Of a DNA stretch of 24,006 nucleotides, positions 6,118 to 12,474 are shown piece by piece. The notes beneath the pieces are model-generated. The model searched no databases, was not told the origin of the DNA, and saw nothing but the letters and a program-made list of their open reading frames with translations. The stretch is from positions 1 to 24,006 of IMG/VR virus record IMGVR_UViG_3300025669_000192; one strand, 5' to 3'. The number at the start of each line of letters is the position of its first letter. Position 1 is the stretch's first letter. The position numbers and the translations under genes are program-made. This DNA is from a virus.

Positions 6118-6386
6118 TGGCCAAGAGCCACTATGCCAAGCTGGCCAAGAGCCCAAGATTACAGAGGACGCTTGCCGCGTTGGCCCCAGGGCATCATCTG
6201 AGCAGCTTCCAGCTTGCCACGTTGACTAGGAGCGTGGCGATTCATTCCAACGTCCACGAGTTGCGCCAGAATGGTTTTGACATAGCCTGCAAGCGTGGCA
6301 AGCGCAAGGACACGGGCGAGTATGTGTTTGAGTATTGGCTCGTTGGCGACTCGGTACGCCGCGCGAAGCTGGCCTGTGCGACTTGA
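6117..6386 (+). CDS. Small helix-turn-helix protein (89 aa)
   Basis: I start it at the ATG that overlaps the previous stop (TGATGG), with AAGGGGG 6 to 12 bases upstream. The segment LSSFQLATLTRSVAIHSNVHELRQNGFDI is a good helix-turn-helix, and KRGKRKDTGEYVFEYWL then gives the wing of a winged-helix fold. Phage proteins of this kind are common and probably bind DNA. A role in phage gene control or replication is an inference. Its stop codon lies inside the TTGACA of the promoter that drives the RNA candidate just downstream. Confidence 0.7.
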   Translation: MAKSHYAKLAKSPRLQRTLAALAPGHHLSSFQLATLTRSVAIHSNVHELRQNGFDIACKRGKRKDTGEYVFEYWLVGDSVRRAKLACAT

Positions 6387-6411
6387 CAAGCTTCAAAGGA
6401 TAGGGTATAAT
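6383..6411 (+). promoter_or_regulatory. Perfect sigma-70 consensus promoter P2
   Basis: TTGACA at 6383-6388 and TATAAT at 6406-6411 are separated by exactly 17 bp. The next bases, ATAGGCA, are the same as after promoter P1 at 988-993. Transcription should begin about 6 to 8 bases after the -10, that is at or near the A of the ATG at 6418. That leaves no room for a ribosome binding site, so the transcript is either a non-coding RNA or a leaderless message. Confidence 0.9.
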
Positions 6412-6417
6412 ATAGGC

Positions 6418-6533
6418 ATGAATAGATCAACTAACATCCTACCCGATTGCCCCCATTCCCCCAGAAGCGGTATGCCGCAAGGCGCCGGAGGCCTCTTAGT
6501 TGAGCCTATTCACTTCTGGGGGGATTTTCTTTT
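6418..6533 (+). ncRNA. Candidate small structured phage RNA of about 115 nt
   Basis: A perfect promoter ends just before this stretch and a terminator-like stem with a uridine-rich tail ends it, so a discrete short transcript is expected. Besides the 13-bp end stem, TCAACTAA at 6427-6434 is the exact complement of TTAGTTGA at 6496-6503 inside the loop of that stem, which makes a pseudoknot or a competing structure. Smaller hairpins (CGG/CCG at 6468-6477, AGGC/GCCT at 6480-6494) lie in the loop. A frame from ATG 6418 (MNRSTNILPDCPH) stays open beyond the stem, but it has no ribosome binding site and looks like shadow coding. It could instead be an attenuated leader for the HNH gene. No known RNA family is recognised. 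Confidence 0.6.
6455..6533 (+). terminator. Long-stem intrinsic terminator
   Basis: Positions 6455-6467 pair with 6513-6525 over 13 bp with a single G-U pair; the core is CCCCCAGAAG with CTTCTGGGGG. TTTCTTTT follows at 6526-6533. The loop is long (45 bases) and itself folds, unlike a compact terminator. It sits between a promoter and the HNH gene, whose start at 6579 is downstream, so it may stop or reduce transcription into that gene. Confidence 0.7.
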
Positions 6534-6578
6534 GTGCCCGCTTGAATGGACGAGCGCAAGCAGACACGGGAGATTAGC

Positions 6579-7151
6579 ATGAGTGTTTCACAAGGTCTAA
6601 GGTTTGCCGTTCTCGACCGCGATGGCTTTCGCTGCAAATACTGTGGCAAAACGGCCGGAGAATCAAAGCTAGAGGTTGACCACGTTATCCCAGTGACGTT
6701 GGGCGGCGACGACACGATGGACAACCTGGCTACCTCCTGCAAAAAATGCAATCGTGGCAAGGCCGGGCTTGCGCTAGGTGATGGGGAAACCGATAGTGAA
6801 CTTGCCATGAGACTAAAGGCGCTGGATCGCAGGGTGGATATACTGACCGGTATAGCCGAATTGCACACGGAAGTAATCAGGCTAAGAAATAAGGAGATGT
6901 GGCAAATCGTTGAGGAGTGGCACCACGCAAGAAACGAAACGCAACATAATGACAAAGGAGAACACACCGCAACCTTTGCTTTGACATCCTGCATAAAGGG
7001 GGTGCTGGCAAGGGTGGGATTTGAAGAAACGCTTGATTGCGTCCACATTGCCCTGTCGGGCCACACTAGAACAACATCTGAAACCAACGCTATCAAATAC
7101 CTTTATGGCGTAGTCCGAAACCGCCAGACGTTGCTGGAGGCGACGACATGA
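6579..7151 (+). CDS. HNH endonuclease (190 aa)
   Basis: The first 65 residues are a clear HNH nuclease: CKYC (C19, C22), LEVDHVIPVTLGG (D34, H35), MDNL (N49) and CKKCNRGKAG (C54, C57). The cysteines hold a structural zinc and D34-H35 with N49 form the metal-dependent DNA-cutting site. The rest (about 120 residues) is helical and unrecognised, possibly for DNA specificity. I prefer ATG 6579, which has GGGAG 6 bases upstream, over ATG 6546, which has none. It lies in the replication region, not next to the terminase, so a homing or accessory nuclease is as likely as a packaging partner. The stop overlaps the next start (ATGA). Confidence 0.85.
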   Translation: MSVSQGLRFAVLDRDGFRCKYCGKTAGESKLEVDHVIPVTLGGDDTMDNLATSCKKCNRGKAGLALGDGETDSELAMRLKALDRRVDILTGIAELHTEVIRLRNKEMWQIVEEWHHARNETQHNDKGEHTATFALTSCIKGVLARVGFEETLDCVHIALSGHTRTTSETNAIKYLYGVVRNRQTLLEATT

Positions 7152-8146
7152 GATACGTCACAACGCAGACTGGATTCTATACTGACCCGGACCTGGCCGA
7201 GTGGAGCCGTGACGCCATGTGGCTCTATAGATACTTGTATGAGAATGACCACGCCCACGGCATATCTGGCATTGGCCGGATAGCCAAGCATGTCATTCTG
7301 GCAGAGTCGCGCATGACCACGAAGCAGATCGCCAAGGCAAAAGAGGTTATTGGAGATAGGGTGCGGTGGTATCAAGATGGTTCATATTGGGTGGTTGGCA
7401 GAATCAAGCATACATGCCTTACTAACGACGGTAGGCCATCCCCAAAACACGTCAAGGCGGTATCAAACATACTCACGACCGCACAACCACAGCTTACAAA
7501 AGACGTTATAACAAAATACCCCTTTGACATTATCATGCAAGACCATCCCGAATACGATACCCCATTGATACCCTATCGATACCCACTAAAGGGGCAACCA
7601 AGTTTGCCTACCGAAGCCGTAGCCGTAACCGAAGCCGTAACCGAAGCCGAAGCCGAGAACAGCGCTGCGGGCGCGCGCAAGCAAGGAGCGTGCCAAGATG
7701 AAGGCAACGGAAAGGAAAACCCGCCAGCGGGCGCTAATGAGTTTGACCCGTCAGACGACGAACCCGTCACAAACCCGCCAAACGCTTCACCCTGGAAGGA
7801 CGACGCAGAACGCCAGGCCATTGTAGCGAAGGCGTTTGAGGCGCTTGGTTCAATGGTGAATGCCGCCGTCCTGAACAACTGGCGCGAGGGCCACGAGGCC
7901 GAATGGATCAGGGCCGCACTGTTGACCGCAGCCGAAGCCAACGCCAGGTCGCCTAAGTACGTTACGGCCATTCTGCAAAGATGGGCCGCAGATGGATACC
8001 CGCACCCGACAGAACTATCCGGCGAGGCGGCAAAGGCAAGATCAAAGGAATTGAACGCAAAGTGTGACGCCATGCTTGCTGAGGAAGCCGAAAAGGAAAA
8101 AGCCGCAAGGGCTGAAAGGAGACGCCATGACACGCGACCAGTTTGA
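7148..8146 (+). CDS. DnaD-like replication initiator or helicase loader
   Basis: The N-terminal part (about residues 1-110) resembles the winged-helix domain of phage replisome organisers, with YTDPDLAEWSRDAMWLYRYL followed by a turn and a basic stretch. A low-complexity linker follows, coded partly by 12-bp direct repeats (near 7617-7655, giving TEAVTEAEAE). The C-terminal part, about residues 215-295, ends in SPKYVTAILQRWAADGYPHP (Y271, I275, W279), the Y-x3-IL-x2-W signature of DnaD/DnaB_2 domains, which contact DNA and the helicase-loading machinery. Length (332 aa) is typical. It is coupled to the HNH gene and followed by zinc-finger, XRE and SSB genes, as expected for a replication module. 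Confidence 0.78.
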   Translation: MRYVTTQTGFYTDPDLAEWSRDAMWLYRYLYENDHAHGISGIGRIAKHVILAESRMTTKQIAKAKEVIGDRVRWYQDGSYWVVGRIKHTCLTNDGRPSPKHVKAVSNILTTAQPQLTKDVITKYPFDIIMQDHPEYDTPLIPYRYPLKGQPSLPTEAVAVTEAVTEAEAENSAAGARKQGACQDEGNGKENPPAGANEFDPSDDEPVTNPPNASPWKDDAERQAIVAKAFEALGSMVNAAVLNNWREGHEAEWIRAALLTAAEANARSPKYVTAILQRWAADGYPHPTELSGEAAKARSKELNAKCDAMLAEEAEKEKAARAERRRHDTRPV

Positions 8147-8771
8147 CCTGATATGGGAATCAAAAATTGCTAATCGCTGGAAGTTTGCCGACGTGGATGC
8201 CGAGTTGCTTTATGGCAAAGTTCAGATTGCAGCCATAACCTGCTTGACGGCTGCGGTAGATGATATTGCGCTGGAACTTGGAACTAGGCGCCCGACGTTG
8301 CTTGACATCGCCAATACCACAAGGCGGCTGAATTCCGAAACCAAAAATATGACGGTCCATACCACATGCCGATATTGCCACGGGACCGGGAACTTGATAT
8401 TTGCGGCCAAGCGTGGCCCCCGTGGCGAGATGCTGGCACACACGGTTTGCGATACCCTATTAATGCCCAAGGGTGGTGGCGAGACTGGATATTACACGTT
8501 TGCCATCACCTGCGACTGCGAGAATGCCCCATACGTTGATGACCACAATGGGGTACGCCGAGCTACTAAGGCCATGCCGACTGATTGTTGGGGCGACGGA
8601 CCAGACGAGCCCGCGTCTGATGAATCCTGGGCGACCATGACCGCAGCCATCAAAAACCTTGGGTCATGCAAGGCCGTACCGAACACGCGGAACAATGCGA
8701 GCAACGAGCGATTACGCCAACGCCAGGACTTGGCCGCCGCAGTAGTTCACGAAGAGGAGCCAGAATTTTGA
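8127..8771 (+). CDS. Zinc-finger hypothetical protein (214 aa)
   Basis: I start it at ATG 8127, 7 bases after AAAGGAG, inside the end of the DnaD-like gene. Residues 1-75 are helical. The middle has CRYCHGTGN (C81, C84) and CDCEN (C129, C131), a DnaJ-like CxxCxGxG knuckle with a second cysteine pair about 45 residues later, so one zinc site is likely. The C-terminus is acidic and polar. This could be a DNA- or protein-binding accessory factor of the replication module. I recognise no named family. Confidence 0.7.
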   Translation: MTRDQFDLIWESKIANRWKFADVDAELLYGKVQIAAITCLTAAVDDIALELGTRRPTLLDIANTTRRLNSETKNMTVHTTCRYCHGTGNLIFAAKRGPRGEMLAHTVCDTLLMPKGGGETGYYTFAITCDCENAPYVDDHNGVRRATKAMPTDCWGDGPDEPASDESWATMTAAIKNLGSCKAVPNTRNNASNERLRQRQDLAAAVVHEEEPEF

Positions 8772-8784
8772 CAAGGAGAACACC

Positions 8785-8976
8785 ATGAAGCCAGCAGAAT
8801 TGAAGAGGCTCAGAACATCGACCGGGTTATCACAAGAGAACTTCGGCAAGGTGCTGGGCTTATGTACTGCGAGTATATCCCGGTACGAATCAGGCGAGCG
8901 CCAGATGTCTCACATCGTGGCGTGTGGCGTAGTGTCTGAAATCGCCAAGTGGAAGCAAGCCAAAGCAAAGGAGTAA
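8785..8976 (+). CDS. Small XRE-family helix-turn-helix regulator (63 aa)
   Basis: The product is essentially one Cro/C1-type domain: ELKRLRTSTGLSQENFGKVLGLCTASISRYESGERQM, with the LSQ..FG..LG recognition helix region and the YESGER end typical of XRE proteins. It binds DNA as a dimer and should repress or switch phage promoters. An AAGGAG lies 6 bases before the ATG. Being inside the + strand operon rather than divergent, it looks like a Cro-like or auxiliary regulator and not a classical lysogeny repressor. Its stop lies 2 bases before the SSB start. Confidence 0.85.
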   Translation: MKPAELKRLRTSTGLSQENFGKVLGLCTASISRYESGERQMSHIVACGVVSEIAKWKQAKAKE

Positions 8977-8978
8977 TC

Positions 8979-9407
8979 ATGGCAAATCTGAATAAGGTAT
9001 TTCTCATGGGCAACTTGACCCGCGACCCGGAGTTGCGAAGCGTCAATGGCGGGACTTCGGTTTGTGAATTTGGCGTGGCAATAAACCGGACCTGGATCAA
9101 GCCAGATGGAACCAAGGGCGAGGAGACTTGCTTTGTGGATTGCACCATGTGGGGCAGACGCGGGGAAGTTATCGCGGAATCATTGAGCAAGGGCCAGCCG
9201 ATCTTTGTTGAGGGCCACATGAAACTTGACGAGTGGGAAAACCAGCAGGGCGAGAAGCGCAGCAAGCTCAAGATCGTGGCGGATAACTTCGAGTTCTTGG
9301 GCGGCAAGGAAAGCAAGGGATATGACACTGGACGCGCCCAGGCCCGGACGCCACAGAGACCCATCTCCATCAGGAACACGCCGCCAGGTAGCGGCATTCC
9401 CTTTTGA
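8979..9407 (+). CDS. ssb: Single-stranded DNA-binding protein
   Basis: The start ANLNKVFLMGNLTRDPELR is the classical first strand of bacterial-type SSB, followed by CEFGVAINRTW, FVDCTMWGRRGEVIAESLSKGQPIFVEGHMKLDEWENQQGEKRS split across the OB fold. It coats single-stranded DNA during replication and recombination. I use ATG 8979, with AAAGGAG 4 bases upstream. The tail is short (about 35 residues after the OB fold) and ends GSGIPF: the hydrophobic IPF tip is kept but the acidic residues that usually precede it are missing. Length (142 aa) is normal for phage SSBs. Confidence 0.93.
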   Translation: MANLNKVFLMGNLTRDPELRSVNGGTSVCEFGVAINRTWIKPDGTKGEETCFVDCTMWGRRGEVIAESLSKGQPIFVEGHMKLDEWENQQGEKRSKLKIVADNFEFLGGKESKGYDTGRAQARTPQRPISIRNTPPGSGIPF

Positions 9408-9418
9408 GGAGGACCGAC

Positions 9419-9901
9419 ATGACAAGTGATATGGCGGCGCTAGTAGCCGAGAACGTCGCGCTAGTTGAACGAATCCATCGACTGCGGACGCAACTGGACA
9501 AGGAACGCATGGCTGAAGGCGGTGCGGCATGGCACAAAAAGATGGCAGACGAGATATACAAGGTCGCCCGTGGATGCCCCCTCAGCGTTGAAGATGTGCG
9601 GCAAATCCTCGCAAGCGCTGGCGAGCTCAAAATGGTGGGCGTACCTACTGCCGTAATTGTCGCGACACTGGACGCGCTTGACGAAGCAGAAGCTAAGCTC
9701 AACGCCGCGCAAGAGTCAGCCAAAAAGCAGGAGGCGCGAGAATCAGGGGATGGTGAGTATAACGACATCCTTGGCTTTCTTTGTCTTGACTCAAAGACGG
9801 CAAATGCATTTCCCCAAGAAGAGGCGATAGAACTTCTTGCTTGCATAGCGGACACTATGTACAGTATGCTATTAGTTTATCAAGAGTTGACCTCAAAATA
9901 G
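9419..9901 (+). CDS. Coiled-coil hypothetical protein (160 aa)
   Basis: GAGGAGGA at 9406-9413 precedes the ATG by 5 bases and overlaps the SSB stop. The N-terminus (AALVAENVALVERIHRLRTQLDKERMAE) is a heptad-like coiled coil. A second helical stretch (ATLDALDEAEAKLNAAQESAKKQEA) follows, and the C-terminus is more hydrophobic. No catalytic motif or membrane segment is seen. Its place after SSB suggests an accessory role in replication, but the protein itself does not show that. Confidence 0.68.
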   Translation: MTSDMAALVAENVALVERIHRLRTQLDKERMAEGGAAWHKKMADEIYKVARGCPLSVEDVRQILASAGELKMVGVPTAVIVATLDALDEAEAKLNAAQESAKKQEARESGDGEYNDILGFLCLDSKTANAFPQEEAIELLACIADTMYSMLLVYQELTSK

Positions 9902-9912
9902 GGAAACCGCTC

Positions 9913-10107
9913 ATGACAGTAAGAACTATTAGGGACGCGTCACGAGGGGACGTTAAGGTTATTGTTGCGTCGAACGGAAGGATGTTCCATATCCGTGGAT
10001 TCAGGCACGAAGCCTTAACTGAGGGAATTGTATCCAGAGAGCCGGAGTCAACATTGGGTGAGAAGAGTGGAACCCCTAACCCTAGTAAAAAGGTCGATTG
10101 TGGCTAG
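9913..10107 (+). CDS. Small hypothetical protein (64 aa)
   Basis: The ATG at 9913 follows AGGGAA by 7 bases, a weak but usable site. The product begins MTVRTIRDASRGDVKVIVAS and is basic, with a short beta-rich N-terminus and a disordered polar C-terminus. No family is recognised. It is the last gene before a 140-base gap with several inverted repeats. The small size and weak start make this call less secure than its neighbours. Confidence 0.5.
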   Translation: MTVRTIRDASRGDVKVIVASNGRMFHIRGFRHEALTEGIVSREPESTLGEKSGTPNPSKKVDCG

Positions 10108-10246
10108 GTTGATCGGCTGGCATATCCGCAAACGGGTTTGTCCACCTTTTTGGCAGTAGCGTTCTTTTGGGCAAGAACGGGAAGTACCCGAGCGCAAAGG
10201 GCGCTGCTCGGCTGATTTGGCCTAATATAGCTGAATGGGAGTCGCG
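10108..10246 (+). other. Structured intergenic region, possible regulatory RNA or packaging site
   Basis: Three adjacent inverted repeats lie at 10161-10211: GTTCTT with AAGAAC (10161-10178), CGGG with CCCG (10178-10190) and AGCGC with GCGCT (10191-10205). The last is flanked by CCGAGC at 10188-10193 and GCTCGG at 10206-10211, an alternative outer stem. A five-T run at 10147-10151 follows a small CAAA/TTTG hairpin. One frame from 10113 to about 10266 is open but has no ATG and no ribosome binding site, so I do not call it a gene. It lies just before the possible small-terminase gene, where phages often keep packaging sites. Confidence 0.4.
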
Positions 10247-10759
10247 ATGCCAGGCAAGCAAATCCTAAAACCAAAACACACCCCCGAAATGGTCGCTAAG
10301 ATCACCGCCATTGCGCGGGACCGCATAGAGAAGGCCATGTCTTGGGAACAATGCGCGAAGGTCCACGGGTACAAGTCTGGCAACTCTATCACCGCGTGCG
10401 TCATGTCCGCGCAATACCTTGACTTGTGGCATGAGAAGATCACCGCAGCCCGCCAGGAGTTCAATGACCCGCTGGAATCTGAGGCGATCCTAACTCAGCG
10501 CCAATTGATGCGCCCATTCCGTGAAATCACCATGCCAAACGGGGATAAAGTAACCCAGATGATCCCCCCACAGGTCAACCAGAGCGCCGCGCATAGCGTC
10601 ATGAACCATTGCAGAAGCCAGCGAGCGCACCAGGTTACGATAGACGCGACGGTAAGCGGAAAAATTGAGGTAAGCGGGCTGACATTGGCCGCCCAGATGA
10701 ATGCGTATCTTGTGACGCTTGGGATTATTGACGATCCAGACAACAAGGAGGAGGGCTGA
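10247..10759 (+). CDS. Helix-turn-helix protein, possible terminase small subunit (170 aa)
   Basis: I start it at ATG 10247, 5 bases after GGGAG; another ATG at 10235 is in frame but has no site. The N-terminal third contains MSWEQCAKVHGYKSGNSITACV, which reads as a helix-turn-helix like those of small terminase subunits and related phage proteins. A helical middle and a C-terminal beta-like segment (VTIDATVSGKIEVSGLTL) follow. Small terminases recognise the packaging site and hand DNA to the large subunit. The large subunit is at 14445, about 3.7 kb away, which is further than usual, so the call is tentative. A GGAGGAGGG at the end serves the next gene. Confidence 0.45.
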   Translation: MPGKQILKPKHTPEMVAKITAIARDRIEKAMSWEQCAKVHGYKSGNSITACVMSAQYLDLWHEKITAARQEFNDPLESEAILTQRQLMRPFREITMPNGDKVTQMIPPQVNQSAAHSVMNHCRSQRAHQVTIDATVSGKIEVSGLTLAAQMNAYLVTLGIIDDPDNKEEG

Positions 10760-10762
10760 CAA

Positions 10763-11074
10763 ATGCTGACAACGATTATTGCGTTATGCGTGGCGCTTGA
10801 GGCAGCGTTCTGGCTTGGGCATATTATGGCGCCCAGGCGCGTCCCGTTCCAGGTCGCGTTTGATATCTTCGCCGGAGCAATGGGCGGGACAATCGAGCGC
10901 TCATCGGTCATAGATTGCGTCGCCAGAATTGACGCTATCAACGTGGGCGCCGTGGACAATTATCTAGGCGAGCAAATTGACGCCGCTGTAAAAGCTATGC
11001 CGGCAGACGACAACGAAGCGGACGCCCGGCGCATTCGGCGCGTCAAGAAGATGTTACAGGAGGCCGCACAATGA
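10763..11074 (+). CDS. Small protein with one N-terminal membrane segment (103 aa)
   Basis: Residues 1-21 (MLTTIIALCVALEAAFWLGH) form a hydrophobic helix, so the protein is probably anchored in the inner membrane. The rest is mostly helical and ends in a charged stretch (DARRIRRVKKMLQEAAQ). There is no cleavage site that would make it clearly secreted. The ATG follows GGAGGAGGG by 7 bases. Its end overlaps the next ATG (ATGA). It is not recognisable as a holin or spanin, and its function is unknown. Confidence 0.65.
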   Translation: MLTTIIALCVALEAAFWLGHIMAPRRVPFQVAFDIFAGAMGGTIERSSVIDCVARIDAINVGAVDNYLGEQIDAAVKAMPADDNEADARRIRRVKKMLQEAAQ

Positions 11075-11085
11075 TCTGGACAGAC
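11059..11085 (+). repeat. 27-bp direct repeat, left copy
   Basis: These 27 bases recur at 11436-11462 with one mismatch (GGAGGCC, then G or C, then CACAATGATCTGGACAGAC). Each copy holds a ribosome binding site, a start codon and the first five codons (MIWTD) of the gene that follows. The copies are 377 bases apart and enclose exactly one gene. Confidence 0.9.
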
Positions 11086-11451
11086 GCCAAGTACACAACA
11101 TGCCTAGACGCGCTGGCCGAAGCTGGCTGGCTATCGTGGAGCGATGGCAGTTGGGAACACAAGATTGCTTACTCCGATACGTGGAAGCGATTTGCTCATT
11201 CGAGGCTTGAGCATAACGGCGAATGGACAACCTATCGGGCATATCACAGCGTCGAGGCTAACCACATTCTGTCCGGCGCGGCACGGTTGTGGCTGGAAGA
11301 TCGGGGGGTTTACGTTGTGCCGATGGGTGACGACAGCAACTATCAGGCGTTGAGTATTAGCGCGGGGAAACGTATGCCCGGGCTTGTACACGATGGCTAC
11401 ACCAAGACCCAGCTTGAGGCGATGCTGGCGGTTTTGGAGGCCCCACAATGA
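11071..11451 (+). CDS. Hypothetical protein between direct repeats (126 aa)
   Basis: The ATG follows GGAGG (11059-11063) by 7 bases. The product begins MIWTDAKYTTCLDALAEAGW and contains several tryptophans in its first half. The C-terminal half looks like a small alpha/beta domain (RLWLEDRGVYVVPMGDDSNYQALS, then a helix). I recognise no family. The gene is bracketed by a 27-bp direct repeat that carries its own start region and that of the next gene, and it ends with an ATGA overlap. It could be gained or lost by recombination between the repeats without harming its neighbours. Confidence 0.65.
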   Translation: MIWTDAKYTTCLDALAEAGWLSWSDGSWEHKIAYSDTWKRFAHSRLEHNGEWTTYRAYHSVEANHILSGAARLWLEDRGVYVVPMGDDSNYQALSISAGKRMPGLVHDGYTKTQLEAMLAVLEAPQ

Positions 11452-11462
11452 TCTGGACAGAC
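11436..11462 (+). repeat. 27-bp direct repeat, right copy
   Basis: This is the second copy of the 11059-11085 repeat, carrying the start region of the RuvC-like gene. The shared stretch covers both non-coding and coding bases, so it is better explained by duplication or recombination than by protein conservation. Confidence 0.9.
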
Positions 11463-11966
11463 CCGATGAAAACATTACGCATCATGGGCGTTGACCCTGG
11501 CATGGGGCATACGGGATGGGCGGTTATCGAGGGGCGCGGCAATGACTGGAAGATTATAGATATTGACACATTCCGCAATCGTTCCGCGATGCACGACCAA
11601 GAGATAGACCGCAGTCTGATAAGGGATTGCGTTGTCAGCGTGGCGCATAACTATAAGATAATCTTGGCTGCAACCCAAGTGCTTACGGGCAATGGCAAGT
11701 TTGCGTTTTTCACAAAAGGCGCAGCGGCCAAGGTGCGTAACGCGGAACTATCTCAGACAATTCACGGCGCCCTGTGTGTTACGGGTCAGCGGCTTGGCTT
11801 TGGGGTTATCCCGATACCGTCCCAGGATTGCAAGGGCAAGGGCTTCAAGATGGACAAGACAATGTGGCAACGCTATTGGGATTACGACGGCAACACTTCT
11901 GAGGATGCGAGAGACGCAACGCAGATTGCCCGGATGGGCGCGGATATCTTAGCAAGGGAGAAGTGA
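11448..11966 (+). CDS. RuvC-like Holliday junction resolvase, one active-site acid replaced
   Basis: The N-terminal strand LRIMGVDPGMGHTGWAVIE carries the first catalytic aspartate (D16) of the RuvC fold. The C-terminal SEDARDATQIAR supplies the last acidic pair (D153, D156). Length (172 aa) equals that of RuvC. RuvC cuts four-way junctions made during recombination or clears branches before DNA packaging. The second motif, normally a glutamate in a form like FAIEQVF, here reads ILAATQVL, so threonine (T76) stands where glutamate is expected. Activity may therefore be lost or altered. I use ATG 11448, which has GGAGG 7 bases before it. The gene overlaps the next by TGATG. Confidence 0.75.
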   Translation: MIWTDPMKTLRIMGVDPGMGHTGWAVIEGRGNDWKIIDIDTFRNRSAMHDQEIDRSLIRDCVVSVAHNYKIILAATQVLTGNGKFAFFTKGAAAKVRNAELSQTIHGALCVTGQRLGFGVIPIPSQDCKGKGFKMDKTMWQRYWDYDGNTSEDARDATQIARMGADILAREK

Positions 11967-12169
11967 TGAAAAATAAGGATTGGGCTTGGCTTATAGTGGT
12001 TATTTTGGGCGTTATGCTTAGTTGTATTGAGGTCGGTATGATTGTAAGCCAAGCGAATAAACGCGCTGCCATCAGGGCTGGCGTGGCTAGATGGGTTGCG
12101 ACTGGGACTGGTGCGCCAGAGTTTCAGTGGATTGTGCCGAAGAAGGTCGCTGAGAACAAACACCCCTGA
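11966..12169 (+). CDS. Small membrane protein (67 aa)
   Basis: Residues 6-28 (DWAWLIVVILGVMLSCIEVG) form one strong membrane helix after a short basic start (MKNK). The remainder is polar and basic. The topology suggests an inner-membrane protein with a small soluble tail. The ATG at 11966 shares its A with the RuvC-like stop and has GGGAG 6 bases upstream. A single-span protein of this size could be a lysis, superinfection-exclusion or accessory protein, but no motif settles this. Confidence 0.6.
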   Translation: MKNKDWAWLIVVILGVMLSCIEVGMIVSQANKRAAIRAGVARWVATGTGAPEFQWIVPKKVAENKHP

Positions 12170-12183
12170 CTTTTGGTACACCA

Positions 12184-12200
12184 GGGGGCAAATGACCCCC
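12184..12200 (+). other. GC-rich hairpin after the membrane-protein gene
   Basis: GGGGG at 12184-12188 pairs with CCCCC at 12196-12200 around a 7-base loop, 15 bases after the stop at 12169. No uridine run follows, so it is not a normal intrinsic terminator. It may protect the message end or mark a processing point. Confidence 0.4.
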
Positions 12201-12219
12201 GCATTCTGGAAAGGACGCC

Positions 12220-12288
12220 ATGCAGCTAGACTTTGACTACATGATATTGGCGGGCGGCTTGCTGATTCTCTTGGCGTTTATGTGCTAG
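12220..12288 (+). CDS. Very small possible membrane peptide (22 aa)
   Basis: An ATG preceded by GAAAGGA (6 bases) opens a 22-codon frame ending in TAG. The peptide begins MQLDFDYMILAGG, continues with a run of leucine, isoleucine and alanine, and ends LAFMC. Nearly the whole second half is a single hydrophobic helix. It follows another small membrane protein and a GC-rich hairpin. Such tiny membrane peptides exist in phages but are easy to see by chance, so the call is weak. Confidence 0.35.
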   Translation: MQLDFDYMILAGGLLILLAFMC

Positions 12289-12402
12289 ACCCAGGCAAGG
12301 ATGCCCCAAGGCGGGCCCGGAGCGCTGGCGACCCCTTAGATTGATTTTCAGACACGGTTTCTGAGATGCGGACACCCATACAAAACCTAGCGACTAAAAA
12401 AC

Positions 12403-12474
12403 ATGGACACCCAAAAGATACGGGACGTAATCGCGAGATTGGCCAAATGGGTCAAGGAAATTGTGGGCTGGTAG
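12403..12474 (+). CDS. Possible amphipathic micropeptide (23 aa)
   Basis: A 23-codon frame begins MDTQKIRDVIARLAKW and ends VKEIVGW. Placed on a helix, its isoleucine, valine, leucine and tryptophan residues fall on one side and its lysine, arginine and acidic residues on the other, as in membrane-active peptides. No Shine-Dalgarno is visible in front of the ATG, and the promoter at 12461 lies inside the end of the frame. It is in the longest sparsely coding stretch of the window, 12170-12506. It could be chance. Confidence 0.25.
   Translation: MDTQKIRDVIARLAKWVKEIVGW

Noticed and set aside
6418-6582. Leaderless protein starting at the ATG right after promoter P2
   Set aside because: The frame crosses the terminator stem and the composition (CPHSPRSGMPQ and so on) looks unselected. 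It remains a formal alternative to the RNA and is mentioned there.
10161-10211. Possible tRNA gene from the row of hairpins
   Set aside because: The stems do not fit the cloverleaf: there is no 7-bp acceptor stem enclosing them, no TTCRA loop and no proper anticodon arm.
10113-10266. Open frame with a protein-like stretch (GKNGKYPSAKGAARLIWPN)
   Set aside because: It has no ATG or GTG with a ribosome binding site; the only possible start is a TTG at 10167 inside a hairpin, and it runs into the next gene out of frame. Not enough to call a gene.
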